Shown: positions 9,154 to 17,677, counted from the stretch's first letter. The stretch is DNA of 51,576 nt from Prolixibacteraceae bacterium (GCA_016930365.1 JAFGGY010000063.1:1-51576); one strand, 5' to 3'. The notes: generated from the letters alone by a model not told the origin. Program-made: numbers and translations.

Positions 9154-9659
9154 TGCCTGCCTTCTTCGTTATAAATTTTAGGATACAGGTGCAAAAATAG
9201 TAAACCTTTGCGGGCTTCAATGGCTTTCCAGCTATCGATTTCAAAATCAAGCACAACGGTTGAGCAGGTTGGCATGTGCCCATCGAAATTGGCACTCATG
9301 TTTTGAGCCATATAGTGCATAAAAGGGTTATGTCCAAAAATAAACAGCGTATCGATATTGTCGGGTGTTTTTTGAATCAGTTCGATAAAATCGGTGGTGG
9401 TAAATTCGAAGTACAAGCCTTCGATGACTTCGATATTATTGAAAGGATAGCCCAGCTCGTCGGCATAAATGCCAGCGGTGGTGATGGCTCGTTTTGCCGG
9501 GCTCGAAATCATTTTCTGCGGAATAATTTTCCATTCTTTAAGGTCGGACGCAATGTTTTTAGCATCGTTTCTTCCTCTTTCGAGCAACTCACGGTCGAAG
9601 TCTTTGTGGTAGTTTTGCTGCTCCGTTTTTGCATGTCGGATAATGACCAATCGTTTCAT
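9150..9659 (-). CDS. SixA-like phosphohistidine phosphatase (histidine phosphatase superfamily)
   Basis: A histidine-phosphatase-fold protein beginning MKRLVIIRHAKTEQ; RHAK is the catalytic motif of this branch and SPAKRAITTA follows the pattern of SixA. A second catalytic His lies in FGHNPFMHYM. The ORF track starts nine codons earlier (9686, MNKIKSKIN), but I prefer the Met at 9659 because family members begin directly at the first beta strand with MKxLxIxRHAK. It is the first gene of the minus-strand run down to 3460 and is divergent from the YfcE-like gene. The role is presumably dephosphorylating phosphohistidine; the partner is unknown. Confidence 0.88.
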   Translation of the reverse strand: MKRLVIIRHAKTEQQNYHKDFDRELLERGRNDAKNIASDLKEWKIIPQKMISSPAKRAITTAGIYADELGYPFNNIEVIEGLYFEFTTTDFIELIQKTPDNIDTLFIFGHNPFMHYMAQNMSANFDGHMPTCSTVVLDFEIDSWKAIEARKGLLFLHLYPKIYNEEGRQ

Positions 9660-9724
9660 ATTGATTTTTGATTTGATTTTATTCACTCCAAAAAAGGTTA
9701 AATTTACGGCAAAAATTCAGGATT

Positions 9725-10222
9725 TTGAAACGAATAGGCTTACTTTCGGATACCCACGGGTTTATCGACCCAAAGGTATATCCATTTTTCGAAAATTGCG
9801 ATGAGATTTGGCATGCCGGCGATTTTGGCAACATGGAAACAGCCGATGCACTGGCTGCTTTTAAACCCTTGCGCGGCGTGTATGGCAATATCGACGACCA
9901 AAAAGTACGTAGTGTTTATAAGCGACATCTTAAATTCAGGGTAGAGGGGGTTACGGTGTGGATTACCCACATTGGTGGCTATCCCGGTCATTACGATAAA
10001 AGTGTGAAACCCTGGATTTTCGAAAATCCACCCAAACTATTCATCAGCGGACATTCGCATATTTTGAAGGTTATTTACGATAAAAAAATTGGCTGTCTGC
10101 ACATGAACCCCGGGGCTGCCGGCAATCATGGATTTCATAAGGTAAAAACCCTGCTGCGCTTTGTGATAGAAGGCGACCGGATTAAAGATTTGGAGATTAT
10201 GGAAATTGACCGCAAACAGTAA
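9725..10222 (+). CDS. YfcE/MJ0936-family metallophosphoesterase
   Basis: A 165-residue calcineurin-like phosphodiesterase of the compact YfcE family. The metal-binding motifs are all present and in order: LLSDTHG near residue 6, HAGDFG near 36, GNIDDQ near 56 and ISGHSHI near 110, then HMNPGAAGNHG near the end. Relatives hydrolyse phosphodiesters such as bis-pNPP in vitro; the physiological substrate is unclear. The gene is divergent from the SixA-like gene across 65 bp containing TAAATTTA, which could serve as a weak -7 box in both directions. Its stop is 1 bp from the stop of the PPK2 gene. Confidence 0.92.
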   Translation: MKRIGLLSDTHGFIDPKVYPFFENCDEIWHAGDFGNMETADALAAFKPLRGVYGNIDDQKVRSVYKRHLKFRVEGVTVWITHIGGYPGHYDKSVKPWIFENPPKLFISGHSHILKVIYDKKIGCLHMNPGAAGNHGFHKVKTLLRFVIEGDRIKDLEIMEIDRKQ

Positions 10223-10223
10223 A

Positions 10224-11018
10224 TTATTCGTCAATATTTTCGTACAAATCGGGCACAAAGGTTTGCTCGTCGATAGGGGTTCGAACGTAGCCTTTAGTAA
10301 CCGGGCGTGGCTCAAGCACTTTCTTTTCGGGAACGTAATCGTCGTACGGAATGAGCGTAAGCAAATGGCTGATGCAGTTGAGCCGTGCTTTTTTCTTGTC
10401 GTCGCTGTCAACCACATACCAGGGCGATTGTTTCGTGTCGGTGTAGCCAAACATTTCGTCTTTGGCGTGCGAATATTCTTCCCATTTCATTCGCGATACC
10501 ACATCCATGTCGCTGAATTTCCATCGTTTTGTGGGGTCGTTAATCCTGTCCTGGAAGCGTTTTTCCTGTTCCTCTTCGCTAACCGAAAACCAATATTTGA
10601 TAAGAATAATGCCCGAACGAATAAGCATGCGCTCGAAATTGGGGCACGAGCGTAAAAACTCCCAGTATTCGTCGTCGGAGCAAAAGCCCATAACGCGCTC
10701 AACACCTGCGCGGTTATACCAGCTACGGTCGAGTAAAACCAGCTCGCCGGCAGCCGGCAGATGCTGTACGTAACGTTGAAAATACCATTGCGATTTTTCG
10801 CGTTCGGTGGGCACACCCAGGGCTACCACTTTACAAATACGTGGGTTAAGGGCTTCGGCAATACGCTTAATGGTGCCACCTTTCCCGGCTGCATCGCGCC
10901 CTTCGAAAAGTACGACTACTTTAAGTCCTTTGCGTTTAATGGTTGACTGAAGTTTAACCAATTCGATGTATAAGCGATCCAGTTCTTTCTCGTAAAATTT
11001 TTTGCTCAATTTGCTCAT
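10224..11018 (-). CDS. polyphosphate kinase 2 family protein
   Basis: A 264-residue PPK2-family kinase, which transfers phosphate between polyphosphate and nucleotides. Walker A FEGRDAAGKGGTIKR spans residues 39-53. The Walker B/lid region reads LLDRSWYNRAGVERVMGFC, and the FSVSEEEQEKRFQDR-DPTKRWKFS stretch is typical of class I PPK2. Length is normal. The gene appears monocistronic, with a 238-bp gap upstream and a tail-to-tail neighbour downstream. Whether it makes ATP/GTP or consumes them cannot be decided from sequence. Confidence 0.93.
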   Translation of the reverse strand: MSKLSKKFYEKELDRLYIELVKLQSTIKRKGLKVVVLFEGRDAAGKGGTIKRIAEALNPRICKVVALGVPTEREKSQWYFQRYVQHLPAAGELVLLDRSWYNRAGVERVMGFCSDDEYWEFLRSCPNFERMLIRSGIILIKYWFSVSEEEQEKRFQDRINDPTKRWKFSDMDVVSRMKWEEYSHAKDEMFGYTDTKQSPWYVVDSDDKKKARLNCISHLLTLIPYDDYVPEKKVLEPRPVTKGYVRTPIDEQTFVPDLYENIDE

Positions 11019-11108
11019 AGCCGGTTTTTTGAGGATTACATGCGCATAAATTTAAGGAGAAAAAGCAGGAAAAGCATCAATTGTTTGTGCTTAGTTATCA
11101 AAAATGCA

Positions 11109-11147
11109 AAAATCCCATTCATTGAATGACACAATGAACGAGATTTT
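11109..11147 (-). terminator. terminator of the GntR-ABC operon
   Basis: An inverted repeat of 16 bp (arms AAAATCCCATTCATTG and CAATGAACGAGATTTT, two G.T pairs) with a 7-nt loop. Read on the minus strand it is followed by TTTTTGCATTTTT. It lies about 110 bp beyond the last gene of the operon. Confidence 0.65.
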
Positions 11148-11256
11148 GCTTAGCAAACGTATAGAAAACTTAAATGTGATACCTGTTGGCATACTAACGA
11201 GAGCAGCGGTGGGGATAGAGATGTAAGCATTCGTTGTATTTTAGGTTTGTTAAAGC

Positions 11257-11946
11257 TTAGTTCTCTCTCGAAAAATAACGGCTCGAAGCATCCGAATCTA
11301 CTTCAGTTTTGAGTACATGGTAGGTGCTAAGGTTCGAGTTATTGCGCAGGGTAGCCTTCAACGTATCCGTTTGAGTTAACCGAATATCAGCTATCGATTG
11401 CGATATATCAGCTTCGATGAATTTTGCACCGCGCCCATTTACATTAACGAGCGAATTTTGCTCCAGTTTTATTTGTAACATTTCTAAAGTATGTGAATCG
11501 GTTGTAGTATGATTGACATCGTAATTTATTACTCCGTTCACGGCATAACAACTTAAAGAATCGACATGCAAGTTATAAATATGAATCTTCGAATTTTCTA
11601 TACTTATTGATCTGAGATTCTTACAATATATAGTTCTGTTCAAGCTGTTTTCGTCTTGTGTCCAAGATAATACTAACGTGTCGCTTTTTAATTCATATTC
11701 TGGCATTTGAGCCAGCGAATCAGAGACAACAGTATTCCACGCTGTATTTGAAGATCCTTCTTGCAAATCAATTTTGCCACAATTGAATAGTACTAAATGC
11801 TCAAAAGGTGGAAAAGTAATTTCTTTTTCTTCGAATTGTGATTTTTGCTTATTGGGATCGATCTGAATAAGCAACGATAGCAAAAAGAGCCCTAATAAAC
11901 TAAAAAAGATGATGAATATTTTTTTACTTGTTTTCATGGTTTTCAT
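11257..11946 (-). CDS. membrane-anchored protein of unknown function in ABC operon (distant head-GIN-like)
   Basis: A 229-residue protein with one N-terminal hydrophobic helix (about residues 9-27) and a predicted extracytoplasmic beta-rich domain. The pattern of short strands, for example FEHLVLFNCGKIDLQEG and KNLRSISIENSKIHIYNL, recalls the DUF2807 head-GIN beta-helix, but the similarity is too weak to name. Its start overlaps the end of the GntR gene by 23 bp, so it is the last gene of the ABC operon and probably works at the same envelope step. I do not recognise a close family. Confidence 0.6.
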   Translation of the reverse strand: MKTMKTSKKIFIIFFSLLGLFLLSLLIQIDPNKQKSQFEEKEITFPPFEHLVLFNCGKIDLQEGSSNTAWNTVVSDSLAQMPEYELKSDTLVLSWTQDENSLNRTIYCKNLRSISIENSKIHIYNLHVDSLSCYAVNGVINYDVNHTTTDSHTLEMLQIKLEQNSLVNVNGRGAKFIEADISQSIADIRLTQTDTLKATLRNNSNLSTYHVLKTEVDSDASSRYFSREN

Positions 11947-12298
11947 TTAATAGGTCAAACAAAGGTGCAAGTTCTTCATTGGTAAGGTTCAGCAGTTTTA
12001 CCTGTTTGATAAACTCGGGCAACTGTACATCGAAAAACTCTTTTTTTCGCATATTAATAATTTGTTGTTGAGCGCTGTCGCTTACAAAAAAGCCAATGCC
12101 GCGCTGGTTATTGATGATGTTTTCTCGTTGAAGTTCCATATAGGTTCGCATTATGGTGTTTTGATTTACACCCACAGCAGCAGCTTGTTCGCGCACCGAG
12201 GGGATTTTGCTTCCGGCCGGGTATTCACCCGAAATTATTTTATCGCATATATTGTCGGCAATTTGCTGAAAAATGCCTTTCGTATCCTTAAATTCCAT
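11924..12298 (-). CDS. GntR-family transcriptional regulator (YtrA type)
   Basis: A 124-residue regulator consisting of a GntR winged helix-turn-helix (SGEYPAGSKIPSVREQAAAV then NQNTIMRTYMELQREN) and only a short C-terminal helical tail with no ligand-binding domain, the YtrA arrangement. YtrA-type regulators typically repress ABC operons they belong to. Here it abuts the permease gene (overlap of 1 bp) and overlaps the next gene. A dyad operator candidate sits between the operon promoter and the first start codon at 13943-13966, which fits autoregulation. Confidence 0.92.
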   Translation of the reverse strand: MEFKDTKGIFQQIADNICDKIISGEYPAGSKIPSVREQAAAVGVNQNTIMRTYMELQRENIINNQRGIGFFVSDSAQQQIINMRKKEFFDVQLPEFIKQVKLLNLTNEELAPLFDLLNENHENK

Positions 12299-13110
12299 TA
12301 GGATGCCTCCTTCTCTTTAAGTTTGAAATACGTGTATGCCAATGCGATAAGGCTTATGAGCCCAAAAATTAGCGAGCCAAATGCAAAACCCTGTTTTGCA
12401 GTAATGTTATGCTCAAAGTTAGCAAGCCACGGATTGTGAAGATCTAATTTTTCAAGTAACATATACATGTAACCAATGCCGGTAAGAAAAATAAGGCCAA
12501 CAAATACAATGGTTTTAATAAGCGGCAGTTTCCGGAAGGACGCAGCACCCGCAAAAGCCAACACAAATCCTAATACTGATAACATAAACAGCATTCCGAA
12601 AAGCCCGGGTTCCATATTCGCATAAAGCTTATCGAATGATATGACTTCAAAAGGGAAGGTTGTAATCCCGTTAACTTCGACGTGAGTTGTTCCAAATGAC
12701 GCAAATGACAAAAAATTTCGAATGCCAACCGCCATACTGCTCGAAAGGTAGAAAATTGGGGGAAAGAGGATTATAAAGGCAACAATTTTTTCGATAAACT
12801 CGTACACGAGACGTTCGAAAGCTGTTACCGGGATCATCAGTTCGGTATAGGTTCGTTTTTTATTTCGAAACGCCGGGAAAGCAAAGCCCGTATATAGCAG
12901 CCCACTTATGCAATACACGCTAATAAACAAAGGCACCCAGTTGTCATTATTCCAAAATGAATGGCTATTAGCAATGTTCATTAATGTAAATGCAAAAATG
13001 GCAAACCAAATGGCGCCCCAAAAAAGCAGGGTTTGCCGGTAATTCGAGATAAGCGAGCAAGCAGCGTATTTGCCAAATCGTTTCAGGTTGAAAAATTGTA
13101 TGTTCTTCAT
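12298..13110 (-). CDS. ABC transporter membrane subunit
   Basis: A 270-residue protein with about six hydrophobic helices, beginning with a short amphipathic N-terminus and ending in a Lys/Glu-rich tail. There is no sequence motif, as usual for ABC-2-type permeases of the small GntR-linked systems. It lies 4 bp behind the ATPase gene, which strongly implies they form one transporter. Substrate unknown; related systems are associated with envelope stress or antimicrobial peptide response, but that is inference from context only. Confidence 0.75.
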   Translation of the reverse strand: MKNIQFFNLKRFGKYAACSLISNYRQTLLFWGAIWFAIFAFTLMNIANSHSFWNNDNWVPLFISVYCISGLLYTGFAFPAFRNKKRTYTELMIPVTAFERLVYEFIEKIVAFIILFPPIFYLSSSMAVGIRNFLSFASFGTTHVEVNGITTFPFEVISFDKLYANMEPGLFGMLFMLSVLGFVLAFAGAASFRKLPLIKTIVFVGLIFLTGIGYMYMLLEKLDLHNPWLANFEHNITAKQGFAFGSLIFGLISLIALAYTYFKLKEKEAS

Positions 13111-13114
13111 TTTT

Positions 13115-13939
13115 TTAAAGTTTCAGGTTTGCATTGTTAATTACGGCATTAAACAAAAGCTCCATGTCGATGTTCGAGGCAGAAGCACTGGCTTCGCTTA
13201 TTACTTTGTAGCCTCCCGGAGCTGTTTCGGAATACAGTACTTCTCCATCGTTAAGCCGGCTTACTGTATTAAAAGCATATTTTTGAGCTATGTCCCAAAC
13301 CGAACTGTGCAGTTTTACTTGCCCATGATCGAGTATCAAAAGAGTGTCAATGAGATTTTCCACATCTTTAACCTGGTGCGTCGAAATAATTACCAATTGG
13401 TCGTCGGTAAGCGAAGCAGCCACTACTTTTCGAAAAATTGACTTTGATGGAATATCCAAACCATTCGTAGGTTCGTCGAGCAAAAGCACTTTGCAGTTTG
13501 TTGAAAGCGCAAAGGCTATTAAAAACTTTTTGCGTTGCCCGTACGATAATTTCGACAAGCGGTTTTTGCTGTTCAATTCAAAATCGAGAAGAATCTGATG
13601 CAACTTGTCGGTGTCGAAGTGTGGGTAAAAAGGAGCATACGCCTTTACATACTCGCTAATTTTTACCGACGGAAGTTCATACTCTTCAGGCACCAGACAA
13701 ACTTCTTCTAAAAACCGGGGATGCCGGTCGAATGGGGGTTCGCCTAAAATGGTGATTGGTTTCTTGGGAGCTTCGAGCAGGCCCGACATCAGTTTCAGGA
13801 GGGTTGATTTTCCCGCCCCGTTTTTGCCCAGCAATCCGACTATACGTCCGGCTTGTTCAGTAAATGACAGCTGGTTAAACAGTTTGGCCTGCTTCCCATA
13901 CTTAAAATTCAGCTTGTTAATTTCAATTAAAGTTTTCAT
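13115..13939 (-). CDS. ABC transporter ATP-binding protein
   Basis: A 274-residue ATPase. Walker A GLLGKNGAGKST is at residues 35-46, the signature LSYGQRK at 131-137 (G where most have GE/GG), Walker B VLLLDEPTNGLD at 151-162, and the switch His in ISTHQVKDVENL. The C-terminal 60 residues are a short accessory domain. It is the first gene of a four-gene operon with permease, GntR regulator and a membrane-anchored protein. A consensus promoter and a dyad operator lie immediately upstream. Confidence 0.95.
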   Translation of the reverse strand: MKTLIEINKLNFKYGKQAKLFNQLSFTEQAGRIVGLLGKNGAGKSTLLKLMSGLLEAPKKPITILGEPPFDRHPRFLEEVCLVPEEYELPSVKISEYVKAYAPFYPHFDTDKLHQILLDFELNSKNRLSKLSYGQRKKFLIAFALSTNCKVLLLDEPTNGLDIPSKSIFRKVVAASLTDDQLVIISTHQVKDVENLIDTLLILDHGQVKLHSSVWDIAQKYAFNTVSRLNDGEVLYSETAPGGYKVISEASASASNIDMELLFNAVINNANLKL

Positions 13940-13942
13940 GAT

Positions 13943-13966
13943 AGTGTTATAGTGAACTAATACAGT
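13943..13966. promoter_or_regulatory. candidate GntR operator (dyad)
   Basis: The 24-bp region has two-fold symmetry of the form TGT-N2-TAGT-N2-ACTA-N2-ACA, centred between the -7 box and the start codon of the ABC operon, so it would overlap the transcription start. YtrA-type GntR proteins bind such spaced dyads and the operon encodes one. Binding is inferred, not shown. Confidence 0.6.
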
Positions 13967-13967
13967 G

Positions 13968-13998
13968 CAAATGTAGAGCGTTTTTTTATAAAAGCAAA
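13968..13998 (-). promoter_or_regulatory. promoter of the ABC/GntR operon
   Basis: On the minus strand a TTTG is followed after exactly 19 bp by TACATTTG, an exact match to the Bacteroidota TTTG-N19-TAnnTTTG promoter. The start codon of the ATPase is 29 bp further on. Confidence 0.75.
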
Positions 13999-14369
13999 TT
14001 TACTGGTCGTTTTTTTTTGAAAAGCCTAAAAATTTATGATTTGCTGAAGCGTGAAATTATGGAATAAAACGATGGAAAACTCGGTTAAAACCTGTATATA
14101 AATGATTTATATATGGTGATATCATCAAAGCGTTTGCTATAAGTGTTGATTATGGAATAACCGATAAATTCAACGCTTCGGTTTCGTTTAACCAGCAATT
14201 CGATAAAGGTGCGAATTGGGATGGCCGCGAAATCATAGACAAGAAAGACCACGACCTCGACAAGTAAAAAGCAGCCCGTGCCAAGTGAAATCGCAAACTA
14301 AAAAATATTTACCCACGGATTTGGCGTTCGTAAAAGCATGGTATCATTTGACTTACGGCAAGATAACTA
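13999..14369. other. intergenic region containing the fadL ghost
   Basis: No intact gene is seen. The stretch 14057-14265 is a decayed fadL copy (separate entry). Bases 13999-14056 and 14266-14369 hold nothing I can name. The plus-strand ORF 14216-14635 is an antisense shadow over the DUF4249 gene end. Confidence 0.6.
14057..14265 (+). pseudogene. remnant of a second OmpP1/FadL-type gene (promoter region fused to an internal segment)
   Basis: Bases 14057-14138 match 20595-20676, upstream of the intact fadL, with about 6 differences in 82 and no gap. The match then jumps: 14139-14231 aligns to 21891-21983 inside the fadL coding region with about 8 differences in 93. The join lies at the hexamer TTTGCT, which occurs at both breakpoints of the intact copy. 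Translation of the second part reads ISVDYGITDKFNASVSFNQQ and continues in frame to a stop at 14263-14265 with a tail not found in the intact gene. The start codon, signal peptide and most of the barrel are missing. Confidence 0.85.
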
Positions 14370-15356
14370 TCAATATTCGTACTCAAAATATCCCTCCTTT
14401 ACATCGGGGATGGGCACTTCGCGTTGTGAAATATAAACGCTGCCAAAAAAACCGACCCCGTTCGATACATTGCTGGGCATTCTTTCGGCAACCATCGACA
14501 CCGGATCATATTGCTTTTCCATATAATCATTCACAGCTTCAAAAAATGCGACAAAATCATCTGAATAATGTATGGTCTGGAATAACAAGCCATCAATGCG
14601 GTCGATCACCTGGTATGTTTCACCTTCATAGTTAATTGTTTCATCGGTATATATGTGATCATTTATAGGAATAAAACGGCTTATCAGGGGTTTCTCTTCC
14701 AAAAAAGCACTGACCCCCATCCCAATATTCACGAAAAATAACGGTTCATAAAGGCGGGTATAATTTCTTTCTATCTGATCGTAATCGTACAATTCGCCCT
14801 TATAACGATAAAATCTCCTGTCATCATAATTTGTAATTTCATTGTTACTATTGTCAATATAATAATAAACTTTAATCCATCGTGGATTCCCGAATAAATT
14901 ATAAAGGGTAGTATCTTCAACATAATTGGACGATTCAATTTTCATTTCAATTTTACTGATGCCGGGCAGGTCAAGCAACTCCTGCATCCCGGTTGTTATG
15001 GTTTCAAAGCCCGGTGCCGAAATTTTCAGGTAATAGGCTTCGCCATATTGGGGTTCAAAACCATCGGGCGACAGGTAGTTTAATTCATCGTGCTTTTGAA
15101 GCATGGTTACCAATTCATCGTTTTGGTTGTAAAGTTCGGCACTTACCCCATCAATTACTTTTTCGGCATCATCATCGCTCACCGGTGGCTGTGTTTTTTG
15201 CACATGGGCAACCACCCCACGGTTGCTCACGTAGCCAATTACCCCAATTTCGGGGTCGGTTGTTGTTTCCACGCCCACTATTTTGGTGCTCATCTCCTGG
15301 CATGAAACCAAAAGAATGACAAGTAAATATAACACTACGTTTATCTGACGTTTCAT
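14370..15356 (-). CDS. DUF4249 family outer-membrane lipoprotein
   Basis: A 328-residue protein with a lipoprotein signal peptide (LLVSCQEM, lipid-attachment Cys near residue 19). The body matches the DUF4249 pattern: GVVAHVQKTQPP, DGVSAELYNQNDEL and YGEAYYLKISAPGFETIT. These lipoproteins are regularly encoded directly behind a TonB-dependent receptor, as here (5 bp gap), and are thought to work with it at the outer membrane, although the ligand is unknown. It is the last gene of the three-gene envelope operon that starts at 18456. Confidence 0.85.
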   Translation of the reverse strand: MKRQINVVLYLLVILLVSCQEMSTKIVGVETTTDPEIGVIGYVSNRGVVAHVQKTQPPVSDDDAEKVIDGVSAELYNQNDELVTMLQKHDELNYLSPDGFEPQYGEAYYLKISAPGFETITTGMQELLDLPGISKIEMKIESSNYVEDTTLYNLFGNPRWIKVYYYIDNSNNEITNYDDRRFYRYKGELYDYDQIERNYTRLYEPLFFVNIGMGVSAFLEEKPLISRFIPINDHIYTDETINYEGETYQVIDRIDGLLFQTIHYSDDFVAFFEAVNDYMEKQYDPVSMVAERMPSNVSNGVGFFGSVYISQREVPIPDVKEGYFEYEY

Positions 15357-15361
15357 GGTTC

Positions 15362-17677
15362 TTAATTTTTAAATAGGTACAATTTGAAATTAGCCGATGG
15401 CAGCACAAGGTACCAGTAGGTCATGTAAAGGTTGCCATTGCGGACGTACATATTAAACGGGTTTTTATGTCCAAAAAGGTTCATCACCGCGAGGGTGAGT
15501 TCGAAGGTAGGCCCACCAAACATTTTACCTTTTCGCTTATACGAAATGTCGAAACGCTGATATTCCGGTGTACGGGCATTGTTAAGCCCTTCCATAACAT
15601 AAAAGCCATTGTAAAAGTTGGTTTTCCCGAAATATCCTTTGGGCATGGTGTAAGGCCTTCCCGACTGGTACATGTAATTTATGTTCCAGGTGTTTTTCTT
15701 ACCACTGAAATAATGCAGGCCAATGTTTACATCATGTCGCCGGTCGAACGAAGCATTAAACCACTTACCCTGGTTCAATGTGGCAAACTTACGTTTCGAC
15801 CACGAGAGCGTGTATGCCACCGACCATTGCAACTTCCCATTGCTGTTTTTCAACATTAACTCGCTGCCGTATGCCTGGCCTTCACCATTTTTATGCATAT
15901 AATCGAACACGCTTTTCTGTTCGTAGGCCACGGGATCTAAAAACAACAGGTTGCTCATTGTTTTGTAATAGCCCTCAACACTTACCTCGATTGAAGTCCC
16001 CGGAAATGCCCCTGACACGCCACCCGAGAATTGCCCGGCACGCTGGGGCTTATATTTGCTGTTGGCCAACAACCAACTTTCTTCTTCGAAATACCCGTAC
16101 ATTTGTAATAAGGTGCTAAAAGGCTGGCTCGTACGGGCATATCCGGCTTTAAGCGTCCATCCCGGAAATAATTCGTGTGCCAGCATAACCCTTGGCTCTA
16201 TCTCGTGGTACGATGTGTCGGTGGTATTCAACCACGATGCCCGTAGCCCGATTTTCATCGTTGTTTTTGATCCAAGCCGAATGTTGTCGTCTGCAAAAAA
16301 GGCTGCTTCCAACGAATTACGGGTATCGTATCCAAATATAGAATCGGTGTGGTTTAACCCGTCTTCCTCGAAACCCGTCATGGGGGTAGTCAAAAATGAA
16401 GAGAGCTGCACCCCTCCGCTCACATAATGATTACTGCCCAATAGTTTACTGATTTCAATTTTGCTTGACAGATCCTGTATAAACGAGCTTCTTTGGTAAT
16501 GAACAGTGCCTTGAGGCTCGTACGACTCAGGATGAAAATAATCCCTTATACTCAACATTTTCAAATTATAATAGGTAAACCACGATGTGCTTTTTATGCT
16601 TAACCCCGACTGGAACAAATGCCTGATGTTAAGGGTTGCATTATGATTATCGATGTACGTGCCATTTTGATCCTTCACTTTTCGGTTAACCCCGTCGGTA
16701 ACCAGGGAGCCCTGTCTATAAGCAGCATCTTCGTCGCTGCCGAGGTGCACCCCCAATGTAACCGATGTACGGAGAGTGGGGGTATAGCCAATTTTACCAT
16801 CAACATCCCAAAAGCTGAATTTATAGAATTCGCGTTCGCCGTCAAGCTGACTGAAATCAATAAATTTTTTGGTGGCCGACCCGGTAATTAGATTAATATA
16901 CGAAAAGCGGCCGGCCAGCATTCCGTAAAACTTTTTATCGCCCCTCGATTCGAGAAGAAAACCCGAACGTAAGGTGCCAATATCAACATTCATCCTGGGT
17001 TTTGTGCCACCATTGGTAAGCTTTACATCAACAACCGATGAAAGGCCATCACCATAGCGGGCCGGTGCCACTCCTTTGTACACATCAACATGGTCGATGA
17101 TGTCGGGGTTAAATAGCGATAAATAACCACCGGCATGTGAGGTTGTGTAGTATCGGGCGCCATCAACCAAAAAGAGGTTTTGGTCGCGGTTGCCGCCCCG
17201 CACGTACATGCCCGAATACAGGTCGAGGCCTGCCGATATGCCCGGCAAAATGGTCATGGTTTTTATTAAGTCGGGTTCGCCAAAAAAGTTGGGCACATTA
17301 CGTACCATTTTACCTTCCATGATGTTTAACCCCAGCATGGCCTGTTTTGAAAGCGAGGTGCCACGTATCAACACTTCGGGGATTTCAAGGTTTTCGAGCA
17401 CAATGGTTATAAAGGTATCGCGCCGGGCTTCTATTGACATGGATTTTGGGGCATACGATACATGGCTTATTTTTAACACAGAAGTTGCCCCCGGGGTGTT
17501 CAAAACGAAAAAGCCGCTGTTGTCGGCATATACCCCTTTGTTGTTCACGGTGTCGGCAATAAGGGCATAGGGGATATGTTTCCCGGCAGAAGACCGGACT
17601 ACGCCTGTGATTTTAGCCTGTTGCGCCGCTGAAAAAAATGCGGTACTGATAAAGAAAAGCAGCAATAAATATCTCAT
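15362..17677 (-). CDS. TonB-dependent receptor with N-terminal carboxypeptidase-regulatory-like domain
   Basis: A 771-residue outer-membrane receptor. A signal peptide (to AAQQ near residue 20) is followed by an Ig-like carboxypeptidase-regulatory domain (ITGVVRSSAGKHIPYALI) to about residue 100, then the plug (TILPGISAGLDLYSGMYVRG, LFLVDGARYY, VDVYKGVAPARYGDGLSSVV) and a beta barrel ending in the aromatic YWYLVLPSANFKLYLFKN. TonB/ExbBD energises such receptors; the cargo cannot be read from sequence. It overlaps the preceding barrel gene by 4 bp and is 5 bp from the DUF4249 gene. It lacks the SusC signature and a SusD partner, so it is not a PUL-type pair. Confidence 0.93.
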   Translation of the reverse strand: MRYLLLLFFISTAFFSAAQQAKITGVVRSSAGKHIPYALIADTVNNKGVYADNSGFFVLNTPGATSVLKISHVSYAPKSMSIEARRDTFITIVLENLEIPEVLIRGTSLSKQAMLGLNIMEGKMVRNVPNFFGEPDLIKTMTILPGISAGLDLYSGMYVRGGNRDQNLFLVDGARYYTTSHAGGYLSLFNPDIIDHVDVYKGVAPARYGDGLSSVVDVKLTNGGTKPRMNVDIGTLRSGFLLESRGDKKFYGMLAGRFSYINLITGSATKKFIDFSQLDGEREFYKFSFWDVDGKIGYTPTLRTSVTLGVHLGSDEDAAYRQGSLVTDGVNRKVKDQNGTYIDNHNATLNIRHLFQSGLSIKSTSWFTYYNLKMLSIRDYFHPESYEPQGTVHYQRSSFIQDLSSKIEISKLLGSNHYVSGGVQLSSFLTTPMTGFEEDGLNHTDSIFGYDTRNSLEAAFFADDNIRLGSKTTMKIGLRASWLNTTDTSYHEIEPRVMLAHELFPGWTLKAGYARTSQPFSTLLQMYGYFEEESWLLANSKYKPQRAGQFSGGVSGAFPGTSIEVSVEGYYKTMSNLLFLDPVAYEQKSVFDYMHKNGEGQAYGSELMLKNSNGKLQWSVAYTLSWSKRKFATLNQGKWFNASFDRRHDVNIGLHYFSGKKNTWNINYMYQSGRPYTMPKGYFGKTNFYNGFYVMEGLNNARTPEYQRFDISYKRKGKMFGGPTFELTLAVMNLFGHKNPFNMYVRNGNLYMTYWYLVLPSANFKLYLFKN

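Noticed and set aside
9660-9686. Longer SixA-like start (MNKIKSKIN)
   Set aside because: Relatives start directly with the first beta strand before RHAK; the extension is Lys/Ile/Asn-rich AT DNA.
9699-9706. TAAATTTA as a shared divergent -7 box for the SixA-like and YfcE-like genes
   Set aside because: Each direction has a mismatch to TAnnTTTG and no -33 partner; left as a remark only.
14216-14635. 139-aa plus-strand ORF overlapping the DUF4249 gene end
   Set aside because: It begins in the fadL ghost in a different frame and continues antisense to a real gene.
15467-15859. Several plus-strand ORFs antisense to the TonB receptor
   Set aside because: Low-complexity shadows; the receptor frame is continuous with all expected domains.
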